Source: Angiostrongylus vasorum
Lineage: Eukaryota > Nematoda > Chromadorea > Rhabditida > Metastrongylidae
Assembly: GCA_018806985.1 (NCBI GenBank)
Contig: JADANN010000437.1
Location: 1,948,501-2,012,500, forward strand
Reading direction: 5' to 3'
DNA: 64,000 nt
This document shows, one piece after another, positions 13,401 to 24,914 of this stretch. Position 1 is the first letter of the stretch, and each line of letters starts with the position of its first letter. The translations under genes and the position numbers were made by a program. The notes beneath the pieces were generated by a model. The model was not told where the DNA came from. It was given only the letters and a program-made list of their open reading frames with translations, and did not search any database.

Positions 13401-16400
13401 GGTCGCCACCACCACAGGCAGTCACCGCCCCTTGTGGATCAGAAGGAGATTTGCCATCATGCCACTAGTTTGATACCAGGACGGTGGTGGATCCTAATAT
13501 TGGTTTGCTTTTAGCTGGACTTCCTAAATGGAAACGCTAGACTCCTTTTCAGCTTGGGAAACCTTGCCGCGGGAACAAATCGTCCCGCTCTGCATCGCAG
13601 ATCGACACCAAGGAACACCTCTCAGCCACGATGAGGCGGTAAACCGTTGGGAGGACAACTGAACTTCTATACATGAAAATTATGGAGGTGCAAGAGTCGT
13701 GCTACATGTAGCTTTGTAGGTAACCGTTTAAGACACTTTGGTTTGCTAACTTGCTTTAAGTAGATGAACTATGCTTAAGGACCACGCATGGTGTGGTGGC
13801 GAACGTGTTAGTCCTCGGGAAGGGTAATAGCGCATTCGTTCTCCACCGCAAACATCCGCGGTCTGGAGTTTTGCAAAGATCTCAGCATCCTAACGGTTGA
13901 CATAGTACCCTGTCATGAAAATTTGTAATAGGCAGCAAATAAAAAAGTTAATACAATATGCTATATATTTATTCGACTACTAAGTTTTTGTTAAATTTTT
14001 TCGTTTGCTGCTTATTACTATTTTTGGCGGCACGGTATTATATGATACAGCCACAATGATGCTGAAATATTTGCAAAACTCCGAACCGCAGGTGTCGGTG
14101 GTGGGGAGCGAACGCGTTATTACCCTTTCTGCGGGTTTAACGCGTTCACTACCACATTACGCGGGTCCTTCGTTTCGCCTGTCTCGCAACTAGTTTTCTA
14201 TTGATCAGTGCCATCAGCAATCACTTGTGAACGACATTGATCTGGGAGTCGAAATCTAAAACTAAGTTTTTGGGTCATGTTATTTGATGATTATTATTGA
14301 TGAAGAACTTTTTTTTTCTAATATATCTAAGATAGCACGTTAACGCGGTGATAATGTGCCGTTGTTTTAAAAATTACAAGGCGTTTGAGTAACATAGAAT
14401 TTAGAATTTTTTACTATTAAAAGGATAAAGCAGTCGGCGTCGATCAATCCCTGAGGGATGCATTCGACGTCATTAAGCATCGTTGGAGGTGATTAAATGC
14501 ATACCTGGCCTTTAGCTAACGATTGGCGGTCTATCCTCGCAGACAAGTCCGGTGCAATTTGCTGACCCCGGAGGGATGGAAGGCTTGATGAGCGACGGGC
14601 GCGAAGATCGATTCCATGTGTGTGTTGCAGGGCTCCCCCGACCATTGCGCCACACACGCCTCTTAGGATTTTCACTATTATTGTCAGTTATCCTCAGAAT
14701 CCTTGAAAATTCATCGTCAGAAGCGTGTCACTGTAATCAGTTTTCAATTTAGTAATTGTCATTTATTTCTGAAATAGGATGGCGGTAGTGTTAATATTTA
14801 TTTGTCATACTTTACTAGGGAAGGGCGCGTGTGGCGCAGTGGTTGGAGGCGCCACTGCGACACACGTGGAATCGATCCACGCGCCCATGGCCCACCAAGC
14901 CTTCCATGCCTCCGCGGTCGGCAAATTGGTACCAGACTTCCCTGGTAGGATAGCAGCACTGGCTCGATACATCGGTAGCCCACTGCGAGTTATTGTAAAG
15001 TGCAGATGTGCATTTAATCCCCTCCAACGAAACTTAATAAAGTCGAATGCATGGCGCATCCCTCAGGGATTGATCAACGCCGAGAGCTTTTATTTTTTAC
15101 GTTACTAGGGAATACTTCTTTAACATTGTTATGCTATACAATTACCCGCATTACTAACCAACTATGGCTATAGGAAGTCCCTGTTTATCACAATCTGCAC
15201 CAATATGGTCGCGAAGGTGGAGTTCTTTGTAGATTTAGTTTTGATTCTATGTTCCAGAAGTTAATGAAGTGCATAGGTGTTGGATAATTAGAGCTCGATG
15301 GGATGCGGTCTAGGCGCTCTACTGGCAATTGGTAACATCTGTGTGGAAATAAACCATAACATTTCCTTAAGTTACTTACAGTGATTGGACTATAGCAGAT
15401 TTAGATCGACATTAGACTTTGCTTTACCAGAACGTGAAGAAGATAATGAATTAAAGTCATATGTAGTCAGAAATGATAATTATTATGTAGCTTTTTTTTG
15501 CAGTGGGCGCCCCGCCACACACATAAAGGATCGATCCCCGCGCGCATGGCGCCACCAAGTCGTCCATCCCTCCGTGGTCGGCAAATTGGTACCAGACTTG
15601 TCTGGGAGGGTAGCAGCACTGGCTCGATACATCGGTAGGCAACCGCGAGTTACTGTAAAAGCCGGATGTGCATTCAATCTTCTCAAAACGATGCTTAATG
15701 AAGTCAAATGCATGGCGCATCCCTCAGGGATTGATCAACGCCGAGAACTTTATCCTTAGCTTTTCTGTTTTTTTTCCAGTTCTTTTTTTAAATTAAAACT
15801 TTTTAACAACTCGAATTCTAGTGAGAAGCAACTGAAAAGTATTTAAGAATTCAATCGTAATTGAAATAAATATTTCGGTTTCCACCGAAGACTGCTCAGC
15901 TACGAAACGACAGCTGTTTTTACGATGATCGTCGCATAGGTGGCCAAACATAACGGTGCTGCACATTGGCTCTACGATTGACACGAATGCATCGCCTCGG
16001 GAGAATCCTGGGTCACGAGGCAAGAAACTTGTTTTCGGTCTATTGCGGCTGATGAGCATTTGTGTTGAAGATCTGTGATACACTCTAACACGTCTAGCAA
16101 ACAACTCCAAGGAAAACAGTGCTCGAAAATCATCGGATACTTGAAGATAGAGGGAAATTGACCAATATTTAAGCTGCAGCCAAATATGTATATGAGCCTG
16201 GCCTTCGTGAACGGTTGTGCTGTGTCTGCAAGATAATGAGACGATTGGAGTAAGTACTGAGTACCAGCTTATCATGTGAAGAACCCTAGTTACGACGCAA
16301 CAAACATGCCTTCAATCCACAACGGCAGACGACTGAATTTGATGGAGATCTTTGATGACGAAAACCATACTCTGAGATCAGTCAGCATATCATTGTGGGT

Positions 16401-19400
16401 AGAAGACAACGTATATTTAAACATCAACCAAATATATGCAGGAGCTAGGTCTCATGAGCAGTTGGTGATGTTAAGTGAAGAAGCGGAGTGAATAGGAAAT
16501 CTGTTGACCGCTTATCATGCGAATACCGGACTCTGATTTTGCTGGAGTAACGTATTTCTGTTTCTCTCTCTCCCTCTCTCTCTCTCTCCCTCTCTCTCTC
16601 TGTTGATGAAACAAGTATTCCTGTGTAAAAAGACCATAGAACATTTCTGTGAGAAGACATCTTTTAAAAAGTGGGCATAGACGAAATATGCTGCTCTGTT
16701 CCATTTATAAAACCATGCTTTGTTTTACTGGTTCCATTTTTATTGTTATTGGCTTTCCTATGCTATCCACTATATTTAATTCCATTTGCATTTACTTATT
16801 AAACCGAAATACCCCTCGGAAAGGGTAATAGCGTGTTCGGCCCCCACCGCAGACACCAGCCGTCCGGAGTTTTGCAGATATCCCAGCAATATTGTGATTA
16901 AACCAAGATAGTTAAAGGCTTTCGTAGGTGACAGTATTTATACATGTCTTCTTAGTTTTTCATCGGAATTTAGATCATTGGTTAGCGATCGCATTATACC
17001 AGTACCAGTCGGCGATAATTAAATCTGGAAACTAATCGATTTCGGATTTGCAGCTGCTAGTGTTTTTTGGGATTCTGCGGCAAAACGGAGAAGTTTTTTA
17101 TTCGAGAATTCAGTTAATCTGTGACCTATCGGTTTTTTATTTGCAGAAATATAGATGTAAGTTCTTTGGATGCGTTCAGCTAATTAACATAGGAAGAATG
17201 AAAGGATAAACTTCTCGACGTTGATCAATCCCTGAGAGATGCGACATGCATTCTACTTCATTCAGCATCGTTTGGAGGTGATTGCATGCATATCTGGCTT
17301 TATTTGAACCAGTGCTGCTATCCTCCTAGACAACTCTGGTGTCATTTTGTCGACTGTGCAGGGATGGAAGGCTTGGAGGGCTGTGGGAGTGGGGATCGAT
17401 TCCACATGTGTGTTGCGAGGCGTCTCCAACCATTGCGCCACATGCGTCCTTCTAATTAACATAGGAAGGATATTTTTTGTTGGGAGTTTTGGTCTGGATT
17501 TCATTTACTCTAATGAGTGCTTTTGATGGAGATTCATGTGCTATTTATGGAAGTAAAGTGCAAATGCATTCTTTTACCGTACTGCGGGCATTCATTACAC
17601 TTCTAACAATCGGCAATCTACTTTGGGATCTTTGTGTTGAAAATTTCACAGCATCTGCTCTCTGGTGCTGTGTAATCTGCACATATTTGTTCCTTTTGTT
17701 CTTTTCACTTGGTAGAAGGTACTTTCCTCTGAGATTGATCAGCGCCGAGAGCTTTATCCTTTTATTTATTTACGTCATTGCTTCTCGTTTATATTTCTGT
17801 TAATGATAAATGTGGGCACTCGTAGAGCTGTGGCTCCTTTTTTTTTCATTTTCAGGCTTTTTTTCCCTCTGTTTTTTTTTGTGATAGTGATTAAATGCAT
17901 AAAGAAACTCGGCTAAGTAAGCTATTAAGAAATCTTGCGTAAAGAACTAAGGGTAGAGATTTGTAACAATGTCTACATCACTTAATTGAATGACCGTTCT
18001 GCAGATCGTGCAGTTCACGGCACAGTTCCCACTAGATTGGTGGTTTTTGACTGCACATGTATTCCTTTCGTGAAGTTCCGATGTGGTCCGGTTACCATGG
18101 ACTTGTGAGACCACTGGGGATTGCTGTCTGATGACTAATTTTCTTTGCTTATGTTGGTTATTTCTGACATAAGTTTATTTCTTCGCTGGTCTTGCAGATT
18201 CAAATGTTGAACACAAACTCATCTTGGTAGTCCTGCATATTGAATGAATATCGAATTTGAACTCAGTAACACCATTGAGAAAGCGGAAGGAATTTTCCGT
18301 GAAGTAGGATTTGTAGTTTGTTCAATATTGTACTTTTGATTTTAGACAGAAATAATAGTTTTATGACTGGCAGTTGAAATTTTTGAGAAATCCATGTCTC
18401 AGTTACTTTACGAAGCGCCAAGAAGACTGCTGAGTCGTACAAGTGCGCATGAAGTTTTATGTCCAGCTATATTCCTTGAATGGCGCAAACGGAATTATGC
18501 TGCTCATTCTTTTTCGTACAGTTCTTGTTGTTTTGATTACTTAACATTTTCGATGAGAGTGTTCAGCTTAATGAATATATGAATTGGTTGCATTTAGTAT
18601 GAGTCGATTTCCTAATTGAGAGGTGTTTGACAAAAGCTGCTCCATCAAAATCACCCTTTGGTATCACTCCACGGTTAGTACGTCTCGTCACTGACTTAGC
18701 TAATTTTTGTATTTTCATAATTGATTAAATGCTTTGCGAAATGAAAATAGCTCTGAAACATTGAGGTATATATGAACTTTGTCTGGACGCGGCAATGAGG
18801 TAGTGAGAAGTTCGAGAAACAACACACATTGAAATAGTTTAGATTCTTTTGTATATATGAGTCTTCATTACAAAGAAGAACAAAGTCATTATTGCATGGC
18901 ATGCATGGCTCAAACACAGTCGAATTCCAGCCACTTCCGTCCTCGTGTGGTTCAATCCAGCTGATTTCTTTCTCAAATCTGTCGTATCATTGAAACTTGC
19001 TTTCAGGACACGGCAAAGATGCAATGGTCCTGCTAGTAAGCGGAGGCAAAGAGGGTGGAAAATGGGTGATTCCTGGTAAAAACATACATTTTAACTCCCT
19101 TTTGTTAGTCTACCATTGTAGAAGAACCGTCAAAACATCGCAACATCCAGTGAAAAACTTTATGAATAGGTGGTGGCGTTGAAAAAAATGAGTGCGCCGA
19201 AGAAGCTGCTCGACGAGAACTTGAAGAGGAAGCTGGAGTGAAAGCACGTCCCCTTGAATTGATTGGACTATTCCAGGTAAATCATTCCATTTCTATAATC
19301 TGTTATAAAATCTTAATCTGCACACTAATGATGTTTCAATAATTCCAGGATGACGATCGAAAACATCGCACAACTGTCTTTTTAATGGAGGTTGAGGAGG

Positions 19401-20012
19401 AGTTGAGTGTATGGGAAGAAGTACGTTATCTCTCTCTCTCTCTTATCATGCTGACTTCACTTTCATTCTTCTATTCGTTTGTGGAAGCAACTAATTATCT
19501 GTTGCTCAATTAATCATCGAGTAAATCAGTAAATCGAGAAGGCACCTGTAATCTGCTTCGTATCTGTCGTGGTCTATAGCTGAGCAGTGGACTCCGCTTA
19601 CGCAATAAAGGGATAAAGCGGCACCCTTTTTGTATGATGCCCCTTTCATAATGTTCTCAACGGGAAGATAATCACTGCTAACTCAATACTCATTGGTTTT
19701 TGTCATCTTATGAGTTTATTCTTATCTATGTTTCCGACTAGAAATTTCGGACGCCTTTGTGACGTTGTTTAAGGCATGAGTTTTTCGCTGTAAATCCCAA
19801 AATTTGAACTTCCGCGAACATCTGTGCAGTTTATTGTAGATATCTGTTTTATTATTGATGTCGGGTGGTTTGCATTCCATCAAAGAAGGACTTATACATT
19901 ATTTTTTCAGGGTGAACATGGTAGAAGGCGAATATGGTTGCCATTGAATGTTGGCGCCGAAGTCGTAAAGATGGCTCACCGACCGATACTCAACGCCGTC
20001 TTAGCTCGGTAG
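10434..20012 (+). CDS. Nudix hydrolase, DIPP-like (five exons, 147 aa)
   Basis: Exons are 10434-10527, 19007-19075, 19170-19276, 19349-19420 and 19911-20012. All junctions are GT/AG and the phases join to 147 codons plus TAG. Residues 17-27 (DEDGYRIRAAG) match the family's N-terminal strand. Residues 56-78 form a perfect Nudix box, G-x5-E-x7-REUxEExGU, with R70, E71, E74 and E75 as catalytic or metal-ligand positions. PGGGVE (54-59) precedes it, and RKHRT (94-98) and RRRIW follow at the places expected for diphosphoinositol-polyphosphate or diadenosine-polyphosphate phosphohydrolases. Such enzymes hydrolyse the diphosphate of PP-InsPs and ApnA in the cytosol or nucleus. The family is usually 145-180 aa, so the length fits. 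I chose ATG 10434 because it follows a TTTTCAG acceptor in frame. A TTG-initiated upstream frame and a GTAAGT at 10417 are alternatives. ATTAAA at 20369 is a possible poly(A) signal. Exact substrate preference is unknown. Confidence 0.9.
11890..12050 (-). repeat. Short interspersed repeat B, copy 1
   Basis: It shares GATGCTGAGATATTTGCAAA and a following AACGCGCTATTACCCTTTC-like block with copies at about 13781, 14020, 16805 and 29580. On the minus strand the order is GGTGAACACGTTAG, a roughly 30-nt gap, then GCGTTYGTTC. That spacing resembles tRNA A and B boxes, so this may be a second tRNA-derived SINE, although the boxes are degenerate. Confidence 0.7.
13260..13645 (+). repeat. Interspersed repeat C, copy 1
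   Basis: About 0.39 kb matching 57855-58250 in the same order. Both start with ACTT followed by GGCCCGTCCTCACTGGTTGT, both contain GGTGGTGGATCCT-like and GGAAACGCT blocks, and both end with AGGAACACCTCTCAGCCAC...ATGAGGCGG. A partial reverse copy lies at 37415-37640. The encoded phrase VDPGTGLPF in the 57.9-kb copy resembles VDPGDGLPV in the RTE 5' region, so C may derive from the 5' end of a related RTE-type element. No intact frame is present. Confidence 0.75.
13781..13900 (+). repeat. Short interspersed repeat B, copy 2
   Basis: Reads GGTGTGGTGGCGAACGTGTT, then GGAAGGGTAATAGCGCATTC, then TTTTGCAAAGATCTCAGCAT. It is in the opposite orientation to copy 3, which starts about 120 bp downstream, so the two could form an RNA hairpin. 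Confidence 0.7.
14020..14265 (-). repeat. Short interspersed repeat B, copy 3
   Basis: One of the longest copies. It includes GGCACGGTATTATATGATAC, GATGCTGAAATATTTGCAAA, the tRNA-like boxes in reverse, and an extra flank (CATCAGCAATCA...TTGATCTGGGAGTC) shared only with the 29.6-kb copy. This defines the full unit at about 245 bp. Confidence 0.75.
14421..14665 (-). mobile_element. tRNA-derived SINE, copy 2
   Basis: Minus-strand copy with B-box GGAATCGATC, body and the tail that reads (plus strand) AAGGATAAAG...CGATCAATCCCTGAGGG. It lies within the Nudix intron and is internally diverged. Confidence 0.85.
14821..15101 (+). mobile_element. tRNA-derived SINE, copy 3, with target-site duplication
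   Basis: The best-preserved plus-strand copy. The head GTGTGGCGCAGTGGTTGGAG contains the A-box and GGAATCGATCC the B-box. The body carries GGCAAATTGGTACCAGACTT and CTGGCTCGATACATCGGTAG. The tail is GGGATTGATCAACGCCGAGA then GCTTTTA. It is flanked by the perfect 9-bp direct repeat TTACTAGGG (14812-14820 and 15102-15110), the hallmark of target-primed insertion, which fixes the element's ends. Confidence 0.93.
15499..15762 (+). mobile_element. tRNA-derived SINE, copy 4 (5' truncated)
   Basis: Starts inside the A-box at GCAGTGGGCG, keeps the B-box GGATCGATCCC, the body, and the tail GGGATTGATCAACGCCGAGA then ACTTTATCCTT. It lies only about 0.4 kb from copy 3 in the same orientation. Confidence 0.88.
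16561..16601. repeat. CT-rich microsatellite
   Basis: About 40 nt of (TC)n broken by two CCC interruptions. Confidence 0.95.
16805..16900 (+). repeat. Short interspersed repeat B, copy 4 (partial)
   Basis: Carries the CGGAAAGGGTAATAGCG, GTTCGGCCCCCACCGCAGAC and TTTTGCAGATATCCCAGCA blocks of the family. The outer flanks are missing. Confidence 0.65.
17197..17452 (-). mobile_element. tRNA-derived SINE, copy 5, with 16-bp target-site duplication
   Basis: Flanked by a perfect 16-bp direct repeat TAATTAACATAGGAAG (17181-17196 and 17453-17468), so both ends are exact and the insertion is fairly recent. On the minus strand it runs from the A-box (GTGGCGCAATGGTTGGAGAC) through B-box GGAATCGATCC to the tail TTGATCAACGTCGAGAAG. 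Confidence 0.93.
17733..17768 (+). mobile_element. Solo SINE 3' tail
   Basis: CTGAGATTGATCAGCGCCGA then GAGCTTTATCCTTTT is the SINE 3' end with no body upstream. It is either a severely 5'-truncated insertion or a remnant. Confidence 0.65.
19424..19445. repeat. (TC)n microsatellite in Nudix intron 4
   Basis: Uninterrupted TC run a few bases after the exon 4 donor. Confidence 0.9.
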
Positions 20013-22850
20013 TAGCGTACTGTACGCTACAGTGCTCTCTGTGAATAGTCTTGGGAACATAGTAGCGTAGTGTCATCTCTTCCTTCATTGATACGCTTTA
20101 CGTCGTAAACCATTGTTCCTGTTCCTCAACTTTTCACTTACTAATAGCTCAATGTGTGGACGTGCTGTCAGGAAATTGCCGTAAGAAACGACCAACATAG
20201 CTTTCTACGGATTGATTTTATGAAGTAACGTTCGTTTTTACGATAGTTTTACTCATCCTACAAGCGTCCTTCCGACTTCTGGAAACGTGTACTAACCCTA
20301 TTATACATTATACACGATGAAATGTGTACTACTTTTTAACGAATTGAACTGAAACGGGAATTGCATGCATTAAATGAGTGTACTAAAGGAACCAGATTCC
20401 TTTTGAGAATGTTACTCGTAGTTTGTTTCCTCTGATGTTGTTTCCTTCAATGGTGGCATTCGTTTTATGTAACGATACTATTATTATTAGAAGACTTAAG
20501 TGAAACTCAAATTCAAGGAGATTAACTATTGATTGATTGAATGAGTAGAGATCCTTTGTTTTGACGGAAAAAAAAATCTCATTGGCGTCATGTGGTAAAT
20601 AACACCTGTCGTTGGGTATGTTCCGTAGAGGTGATACTTCTGAAATTGTGAATCTTTTAGATGAGGGGCATTTCCGATCATACTATAACATACTGGTTTT
20701 TTTCTCTTATTAGAATTCAATATCCTTCAACGATATAGTTACAGAGTATGAAGTTTCGGATTCGCGCTACCTCATGCTGCTCAACATATCTTGTGTTAGA
20801 CGTGAAAGAAACACACGTAAGTGTTATGTACAGACCGACATTACTACGAATCTGGTAATGATCAGGTTTTTACATCTTCATATGTTTCCGTTGTATATGT
20901 GATTCGGAAAGTAATGGCGAAATCACTGAAGACGATAGTCTGTAAGTTATCGTCGAGGTCGGTTTGAGGATGAAGAAAGGCTTGAGTGCAGCTTGCAGTC
21001 AGTTTCGAATTTGATTGTTATCCTTACATTGGGACTTTTGCGGTAAAGCGTTTAAAAAAAAGCCTAAGAGAATTTCCACCTCAAGTTCTGCTAAGCATAG
21101 AACGTTTCAACAAAGTCCGTCATTACCTTCCACGTTATCCTGTGACGTTTTTTCTTATACGGGAAGCATAATGCTTGCATTTACAATCCAGCGTTTTCAA
21201 GGAACGCTTACGTTTGTGCGATTAGAAATTTGATGTAATTCCCTTCCTCTCGTAACTACTAATGCCATGCTCCATATACTTGTCACATCTGATGGAATTG
21301 ATATTGACTTAATATAGGAATAAGGCTTTCGTAGATTTATTGGAGATAGAAGAACTCATGACGACTCTCTTAACTATGCATATCGATTGGATGGTTATTG
21401 AAGAATTCATAATACCCCCTTAACTATGCATATCGATCGAGTAATTATTGTCTCTGTCTTGTTCGCTCTGAGTTCTCATCAATTTAAGTCCGGCTTCTTT
21501 GTTTTTTCCCTTTCTTTTCCGGCACATTATGTCGCATTAGTGGTGTATTTATATATTTGTTTTATCGAGATTTAACATAATAAGATTGTTACTGATGATG
21601 ACAAGCGTTAAAGCTTTAAACCACCATAATAGGACAATCTTTATTGGTCGCTTTGCTCGTCATCGGCTTCGTGTACAGTGCGTGTTATCTGAGAACTATG
21701 AACGTGAAATGAACGGTTTGGATGTGTAAGACTTATTTACACTTTCACCGATCATCTCAACAGATATCTTAATGATAAATGTGTAAGAGAAACGCCTGCG
21801 ATCACTTTATCCTTGTAGAGCAACTAAGCTGGTGAGGAGAGCTCCAAGGCGAATTCATTACAGATTCCGTAGGCTTCATTTTAGGGTTAAAGTTCTTGAA
21901 GCTCAATGAACCACGAACGTAACGTTTTTTTTTGAAGAGTTATACTTTATACTCTCCTTTAACTCGGCTTCTTTCAACAAAATTGGTGATAGTATGCTAA
22001 AATTAAACAGCGGTTTTATACCATAGTCTAACGAGACGCCATCAAGCGCCAACTTGTGATTTTCTATCGGTAGAGTTAGAGAATTGCTTTAAAGGAGAAG
22101 CAGATTTTAGCACATGCATCCTTTTCCACGCATTTGGATTTCGTTCATTTCGCTATCACCGAAACAGATTGATATTGGTGTTACCGCTCATTCACGGTTG
22201 ATGAGTAGGGTGAGTCTTCTCATGTGGACGAAATGGTGCTTTGAAAAAAGTGTGCACAGCAATCCACACTGGTCATGGAAGAGATCCTTGAAAATCGGGG
22301 ATCAGTGATGGATTCCGCTTCCTGTGCTGACTAAATGGATACAGTTATTGTTTTGCATCCATTACAATTTGACTGTGCTTTTTCCCTATTGTCATTCCTT
22401 CTGATTTGCTCACGAAACAGTGAGACAGGAAAGCATCTATTCAAAAGGCAGCTGAGCGTGCCCGATTTTTAGCGCCTTCGCTTTGTCCAAGGGTTCGTTC
22501 TTTCTTTGATTTAACTGTTTAATAGCAAAAACACTATCCCTTTGTTGAATTATGTGGTCCTTTGATACTGAAACGTTTGTGAAGAACATCATAGAAGATT
22601 TCCTTAAACTCGGCATTGATTAACATGTCACTGTTTTCTTGAAAACACACACAAGACGTTGTTATAATACTATTTGTTAATAGTATCTGACGTTTCCGAA
22701 GGATTTTGCTTCTTCGAAGCTTGGGAACGACAGGTTGAGTGTAATCTAGTCAGCCAAAAAAACCCTAGAAGAATATGGAAAATGAAAGATAACAGAATAC
22801 GAAAAGCATAAAACTAAAAAAGCAAAAAAATACAACATAATAGCAATAAT
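20013..22850. other. 3' flank of the Nudix gene; nothing else recognised
   Basis: No AATAAA within about 350 nt of the stop; the first candidate is ATTAAA at 20369. The short direct repeat AACTATGCATATCGAT occurs near 21372 and 21422. No other gene, RNA or repeat family is recognisable. Confidence 0.45.
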
Positions 22851-22864
22851 AATAGTAATATAAA

Positions 22865-23141
22865 AGGACAAAGCTCCCGGAGTTGATGAATCCTTGACCG
22901 ATGCGGCATACATTCCACTTCATAAAGCATCGTTTGGAGGTACTGAATGCATATCTGGCCTTTACAATGACTCGTGGTGGCCTACGGATGTATCGAGCCA
23001 GTGCTGCTGTCCTCCCATACAAGTCTGGTACCAATTTGCCCCAACTCCGGAGGGATGGAATGCTTGGTGGGCCATGGGGGCGAGGATGGACTCCACGTGT
23101 GTGTTGTAGGGGTGCCTCCGACCACTGCCCCACACGCGCCC
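22865..23141 (-). mobile_element. tRNA-derived SINE, copy 6, with 14-bp target-site duplication
   Basis: Direct repeats AATAGTAATATAAA at 22851-22864 and 23142-23155 bracket a minus-strand copy. The copy has an intact A-box region (GTGTGGGGCAGTGGTCGGAG), a B-box-like region diverged to GTGGAGTCCATCC, and a tail diverged to TTCATCAACTCCGGGAG. Confidence 0.9.
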
Positions 23142-23248
23142 AATAGTAATATAAATAAAGTAATTCACTGCTTTTTCTTCAATGAGCAAATATTAGGTTA
23201 CAGGTCGGAAATATTCTGCTGGTAATTCATGTAGCAGTTCCCAGGACT

Positions 23249-23850
23249 GACTTTCTATTAACCCCCAGCATTGATTGATAGTTAACTGTTTTTTTACAAT
23301 GAGAAAGTATGAGATAAACAAAGTACCTCCATAACTTCAACAGAACAACTATGAACCTAGATATCAATCACACCGGGAATAAAAGAGCTCGGTCTCACAA
23401 TCACCGATTTGCATGGGTTCTGAGTATTCCACGTGGAGACCAACCGCATGAAGTTCACATTAAAACGTAATATGCCTCTCTTACATTAAAATATCGGTCT
23501 CAATGTTGTGTGAGATCTCGTGTGGTAACGAGGGATTCCTTTCTACAGTTCATTTTTCGGATTCCTGGAATTCATTCAGAATGCTTCGAGGCTGAAGTTT
23601 TCAGTTCCTCTGTGAGGGTGGTGCCTTTCACTCCAAAATCTTCTCCGTTATGTCTTCGCGCGCTATGCACGCCTAACAGTGTTTGTTTGGCTCTATGCTT
23701 ACCGCCCAGGTGTTCCATTATGCGGACTCACAGCGGCGCACCATTTTCGTCAATGTATTCGTTCCCGTACGCTTCACAAGAAATCAGGTAAACTGTACCC
23801 GAAATGGTGCAATCACCGTCTTAACTACTAGGGCATATTGTGTAATTTTT
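23249..23850 (-). pseudogene. Penelope-like element 3' fragment (GIY-YIG and 3' UTR)
   Basis: On the minus strand the order is a GIY-YIG endonuclease fragment (phrases GTVYLIS, EYI, MRNT-like and FxVxV), then the 3' UTR, and then the PLE terminus TCAATGCTGGGGGTTAATAG at 23258-23277. It matches P1 throughout but is diverged and frameshifted, and it is truncated upstream of the GIY-YIG domain. Unlike P1 and P2 it keeps a sense codon (TGC) just before the GIY-YIG start. PLE proteins combine an RT with a GIY-YIG nuclease for retrotransposition. Confidence 0.8.
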
Positions 23851-23864
23851 CCTTTCGTGTAGTC

Positions 23865-24058
23865 GATCGTGTGTATCAAGTAGCGAAGTGGTTAGAGGCG
23901 CTCTGCAATACACATGGGATGGATCACGTGCCCCAGCATCACCAAACCTTCCATCGTTCCAGGGTAGGCAAAGTGGTACCGGACTTGTCTGGGAGGATAG
24001 CAGCACTGGCTCCCTCATGGATTGATCAACGCGGAGAGCTTTACCCTTTATCCTTTTA
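23865..24058 (+). mobile_element. tRNA-derived SINE, copy 7 (internally deleted)
   Basis: Head TAGCGAAGTGGTTAGAGGCG, a degenerate B-box (GGGATGGATCAC), then the body jumps from CAGCACTGGCTC straight to the tail TGATCAACGCGGAGAGCTTT, so about 90 bp is missing. Confidence 0.82.
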
Positions 24059-24914
24059 TGTTATAAATTATAAACACCTTAAAAAGAAGTGTTCGTTGTA
24101 CGTAATCATTAGAATTCTCACTAATGAAAGGTCAGTTCTTTTCAGACTGTTGTAAAATTGCTTATCGTAGATATTATAAGAAGTAAAGTTAAACAAACTT
24201 TATCAATGAAGGTTTACAACATCAGGAAGATGTTGTGAAAATAAGGAGTTAGGAATATACATTCTTCCGTAGTACTTAGCACAATGATAGATGCGCACTC
24301 TATCTACGCTTACTTCTGCTGAGTACTACAGACAGGTGTTGTTGAGTTAAACGCTGACAATATTGGCACCAAAAAGCGTTTAATAAAGGTGGTAAATATG
24401 TCATTTTCTTACGGGGGTAGTTTCCCTAGCGATGAATGTGTACTTTATGGAGGCGTGGGCCTTCCATGTACTACAAACACATCTATAGAAGCCTCCTTAG
24501 TTATGCCATCTCTCCTCTCTTGAGGGTAAAGTGTCCCCATGCTCTACTCTTTACTTTGTTAGTTTCGACAAAAATGCTGATGCCAACAAAAGGAACTCCA
24601 GGGAACACGTCAATTCGTTGGAAAACGGCTCCTTACCAGTGAAGGACATTGAGAACACCGGTTCATGGTTTGGGCTCCATATAAAATCACGTTTGACAAA
24701 ATATCGATTAGGCGCAAAGTTTGCCAAAAAAAGCTCTGTGTGACGAAATAAGCCAGAAAAGAAGACGTGCGCAGTGAAAAGGAATTTGCTGTGAACAACA
24801 CTAAACTATCGTGTAGCATTCAACACGTTACTGAGGATGGAAGACGACATATCTTAAATCTTCAGTCAGACTGATAGTAATTGCATCAATTAGATCCTTT
24901 GTAGAGCCGGGGAA
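24059..24914. other. No recognisable gene
   Basis: Short frames only. This is the sequence immediately outside the left arm of PLE P1, and no obvious target-site duplication is visible here. Confidence 0.45.

Larger units (their letters stand above)
10528..19006 (+). other. 8.5-kb repeat-filled intron 1 of the Nudix gene
   Basis: It runs from donor GTATGC (10528) to acceptor TTTCAG (19006). It contains four SINE copies, one solo SINE tail, four copies of a second short repeat, one copy of a 0.39-kb repeat and a CT-rich microsatellite, all annotated separately. The stretches 10620-11889, 12051-13259, 15763-16560 and 17769-18990 hold nothing that I recognise. The other three introns are 94, 72 and 490 nt. 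Confidence 0.8.

Noticed and set aside
17477..17803. 108-codon hydrophobic frame as a membrane protein exon
   Set aside because: It runs into a SINE tail at its end and has T-rich composition without splice or start support.
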